A stretch of DNA of 64,000 nucleotides from Campylobacter peloridis LMG 23910 (GTDB taxonomy: Bacteria; Campylobacterota; Campylobacteria; Campylobacterales; Campylobacteraceae), in contig NZ_CP007766.1 in NCBI RefSeq assembly GCF_000816785.1, forward strand, positions 868,001 to 932,000. The letters are read 5' to 3'. The notes below the pieces were generated by a model. It was not told where the DNA came from. It did no database searches and saw only the letters and a list, made by a program, of their open reading frames with translations. The translations under genes and the position numbers were made by a program. Of the stretch, positions 63,196 to 64,000 are shown one piece after another; within the stretch, counting starts at the first letter, position 1; every line of letters starts with the position of its first letter.

Positions 63196-63658
63196 ATGGC
63201 TAAAAAAAGAAAAATAACTCTTCCTAGAATAGAAGATATTGATATAAGTCCTGATACTTCTTGTTTGCATCCTATATTAGAAGATAATACTTTATTGTGT
63301 ATACATGGAGGTAAGGTTAAGTTAAAAGCAAAGAATGCTAAAAGAATAAAATCAGATAATGTTCCTATTATGCTTCATAATGAAATACAAGGAGCTAGTA
63401 TAAGTGGATGTGTAAATCCACCTATGCTAGGAGGACCTTGTACTAAAGTAGCTTTAGTATTTGCTCATACTTATTCAAATCATAAAGTAAATCATAAACA
63501 TTCTGTATTACAAATGGGTTTAATAGGGGTAAGTAATAAAGGTTATCCTATATTAGCTATACCTAAGAAAAATAAGATTAAATTTGCTTTAGCTAAAATA
63601 CAAGCTAATCCTCTTGCTAAGATTAAATGGGACAAGATAAGATGGGAAGGGATAGGAG
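63178..63658. repeat. 481-bp direct repeat, copy 2 (DUF4280 cassette)
   Basis: Partner of 61126-61606. At protein level only single changes are visible (MLNNE/MLHNE, PKQNK/PKKNK). Similarity stops at the toxin junction. Confidence 0.92.
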
Positions 63659-64000
63659 GTAAAAGAAGTAAGAAAAATAAAAATGATAGAGCAAGGCAAA
63701 TACAAGCATTAAAAAATAATCAGCAAAGGCAAAAAGGTATAAATAAAGAAAATTTAGATATTATAAAAGATACAACAAAAGAGAAGTTTAATTTATTAGA
63801 AAGTGCTAATCAAACTAATAATATTCAAAATAAACTCAACCATATATTTAATAAAAAAGAACATGATTTAGATGATTTTTTAAAGTCTTTTGGTAATTCG
63901 AAAGAAAAAGCTTATGAGGCAGTTGTAAAAAGAATAGAAAAAGATTATGTAAGCGGTAAAGTTTCTGAAAATTTTATACAAGGGCATATTATAAACATTA
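63196..64000 (+). CDS. T6SS effector: DUF4280 with a different C-terminal toxin (cut by window edge)
   Basis: An open frame from ATG 63196 to the window end, 268 codons so far. Residues 1-154 are almost identical to the DUF4280 part of the AHH effector. From GGKRSKKNKNDRARQIQ on it is new sequence: a Lys/Gln-rich linker, then NNIQNKLNHIFNKKEHDLDD and FLKSFGNSKEKAYEAVVKR. This HIFNKxEHxLDxFLxxFG pattern is one I recall from the C-termini of Rhs/CdiA-type polymorphic toxins; I cannot name the fold with certainty. The catalytic end and the cognate immunity gene lie beyond the window. Confidence 0.82.
   Translation, partial: MAKKRKITLPRIEDIDISPDTSCLHPILEDNTLLCIHGGKVKLKAKNAKRIKSDNVPIMLHNEIQGASISGCVNPPMLGGPCTKVALVFAHTYSNHKVNHKHSVLQMGLIGVSNKGYPILAIPKKNKIKFALAKIQANPLAKIKWDKIRWEGIGGKRSKKNKNDRARQIQALKNNQQRQKGINKENLDIIKDTTKEKFNLLESANQTNNIQNKLNHIFNKKEHDLDDFLKSFGNSKEKAYEAVVKRIEKDYVSGKVSENFIQGHIINI

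Noticed and set aside
34019-64000. CRISPR array in the island
   Set aside because: The repeats present are long gene duplications or a single pair of 24-mers, not regularly spaced short repeats with spacers, and no cas genes are visible.

Overview
This AT-rich window (roughly 70% A+T by eye) comes from a Campylobacter chromosome. Markers are an oorDABC operon, ferritin, a sigma54-driven flgL, FtsK, a DUF2920 gene with a poly-G tract, and a type VI secretion system (T6SS) of the Campylobacter kind. The gene content suggests the C. lari group rather than C. jejuni, but this is an inference from remembered gene orders.

Layout. 1-10.2 kb: end of a hydrogenase-maturation locus (hypF, cut by the window edge, and an overlapping HypF-related gene), a Tat-exported peptidase E-like protein, a YgjP-type metalloprotease, a MATE exporter, a type IIG restriction-modification enzyme, a phase-variable DUF2920 protein, ferritin, and an S24-family regulator. 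10.2-17.8 kb: a sulfite-respiration locus with an octaheme MccA-type reductase (seven CXXCH plus one CX17CH haem site), a rhodanese/multihaem cytochrome c/cytochrome b fusion as the likely quinol dehydrogenase, a thioredoxin-like lipoprotein, and a CcsBA haem lyase that may be dedicated to the unusual haem site. 17.8-33.7 kb: housekeeping genes, mostly on the minus strand: lpxD, ilvH, ilvI, oorC-B-A-D, mdh, an AsmA-like protein, mltG (plus strand), ftsK and flgL. A tRNA-Leu(CAA) at 33.8 kb marks the change to accessory DNA.

34-64 kb is a T6SS effector island. Core genes present are tssM and tagH on the minus strand and hcp and vgrG on the plus strand; the other core genes are not in the window. 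The left arm (minus strand) carries a very large lipase effector with a PAAR-like DUF4280 domain, followed by three unrecognised genes. Upstream of it are three candidate immunity genes interleaved with truncated copies of the effector's 5' end. The right arm (plus strand) carries an ankyrin protein, a PD-(D/E)XK-type nuclease effector and a second ankyrin protein with only an 11-codon stub of its effector. It continues with an ATPase plus DUF4276 (Toprim-like) defence-type pair bracketed by 24-bp direct repeats, an unrecognised 416-aa gene, a DUF4280-AHH nuclease with an Imm11-like partner, a broken gene, and a second DUF4280 cassette with a different C-terminal toxin running off the end.

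The island reads as repeated cassette exchange. Constant 5' modules (DUF4280, lipase N-terminus, immunity membrane anchor, ankyrin core) are duplicated almost identically while the toxin or specificity halves differ, and immunity genes outlive the effectors they once paired with. The most interesting items are this cassette architecture, the GDEG-motif immunity array, the repeat-bracketed ATPase/DUF4276 pair, the unidentified 1160-aa/428-aa/273-aa genes, the odd ftsK start, and the sulfite reductase locus with its unusual electron donor.
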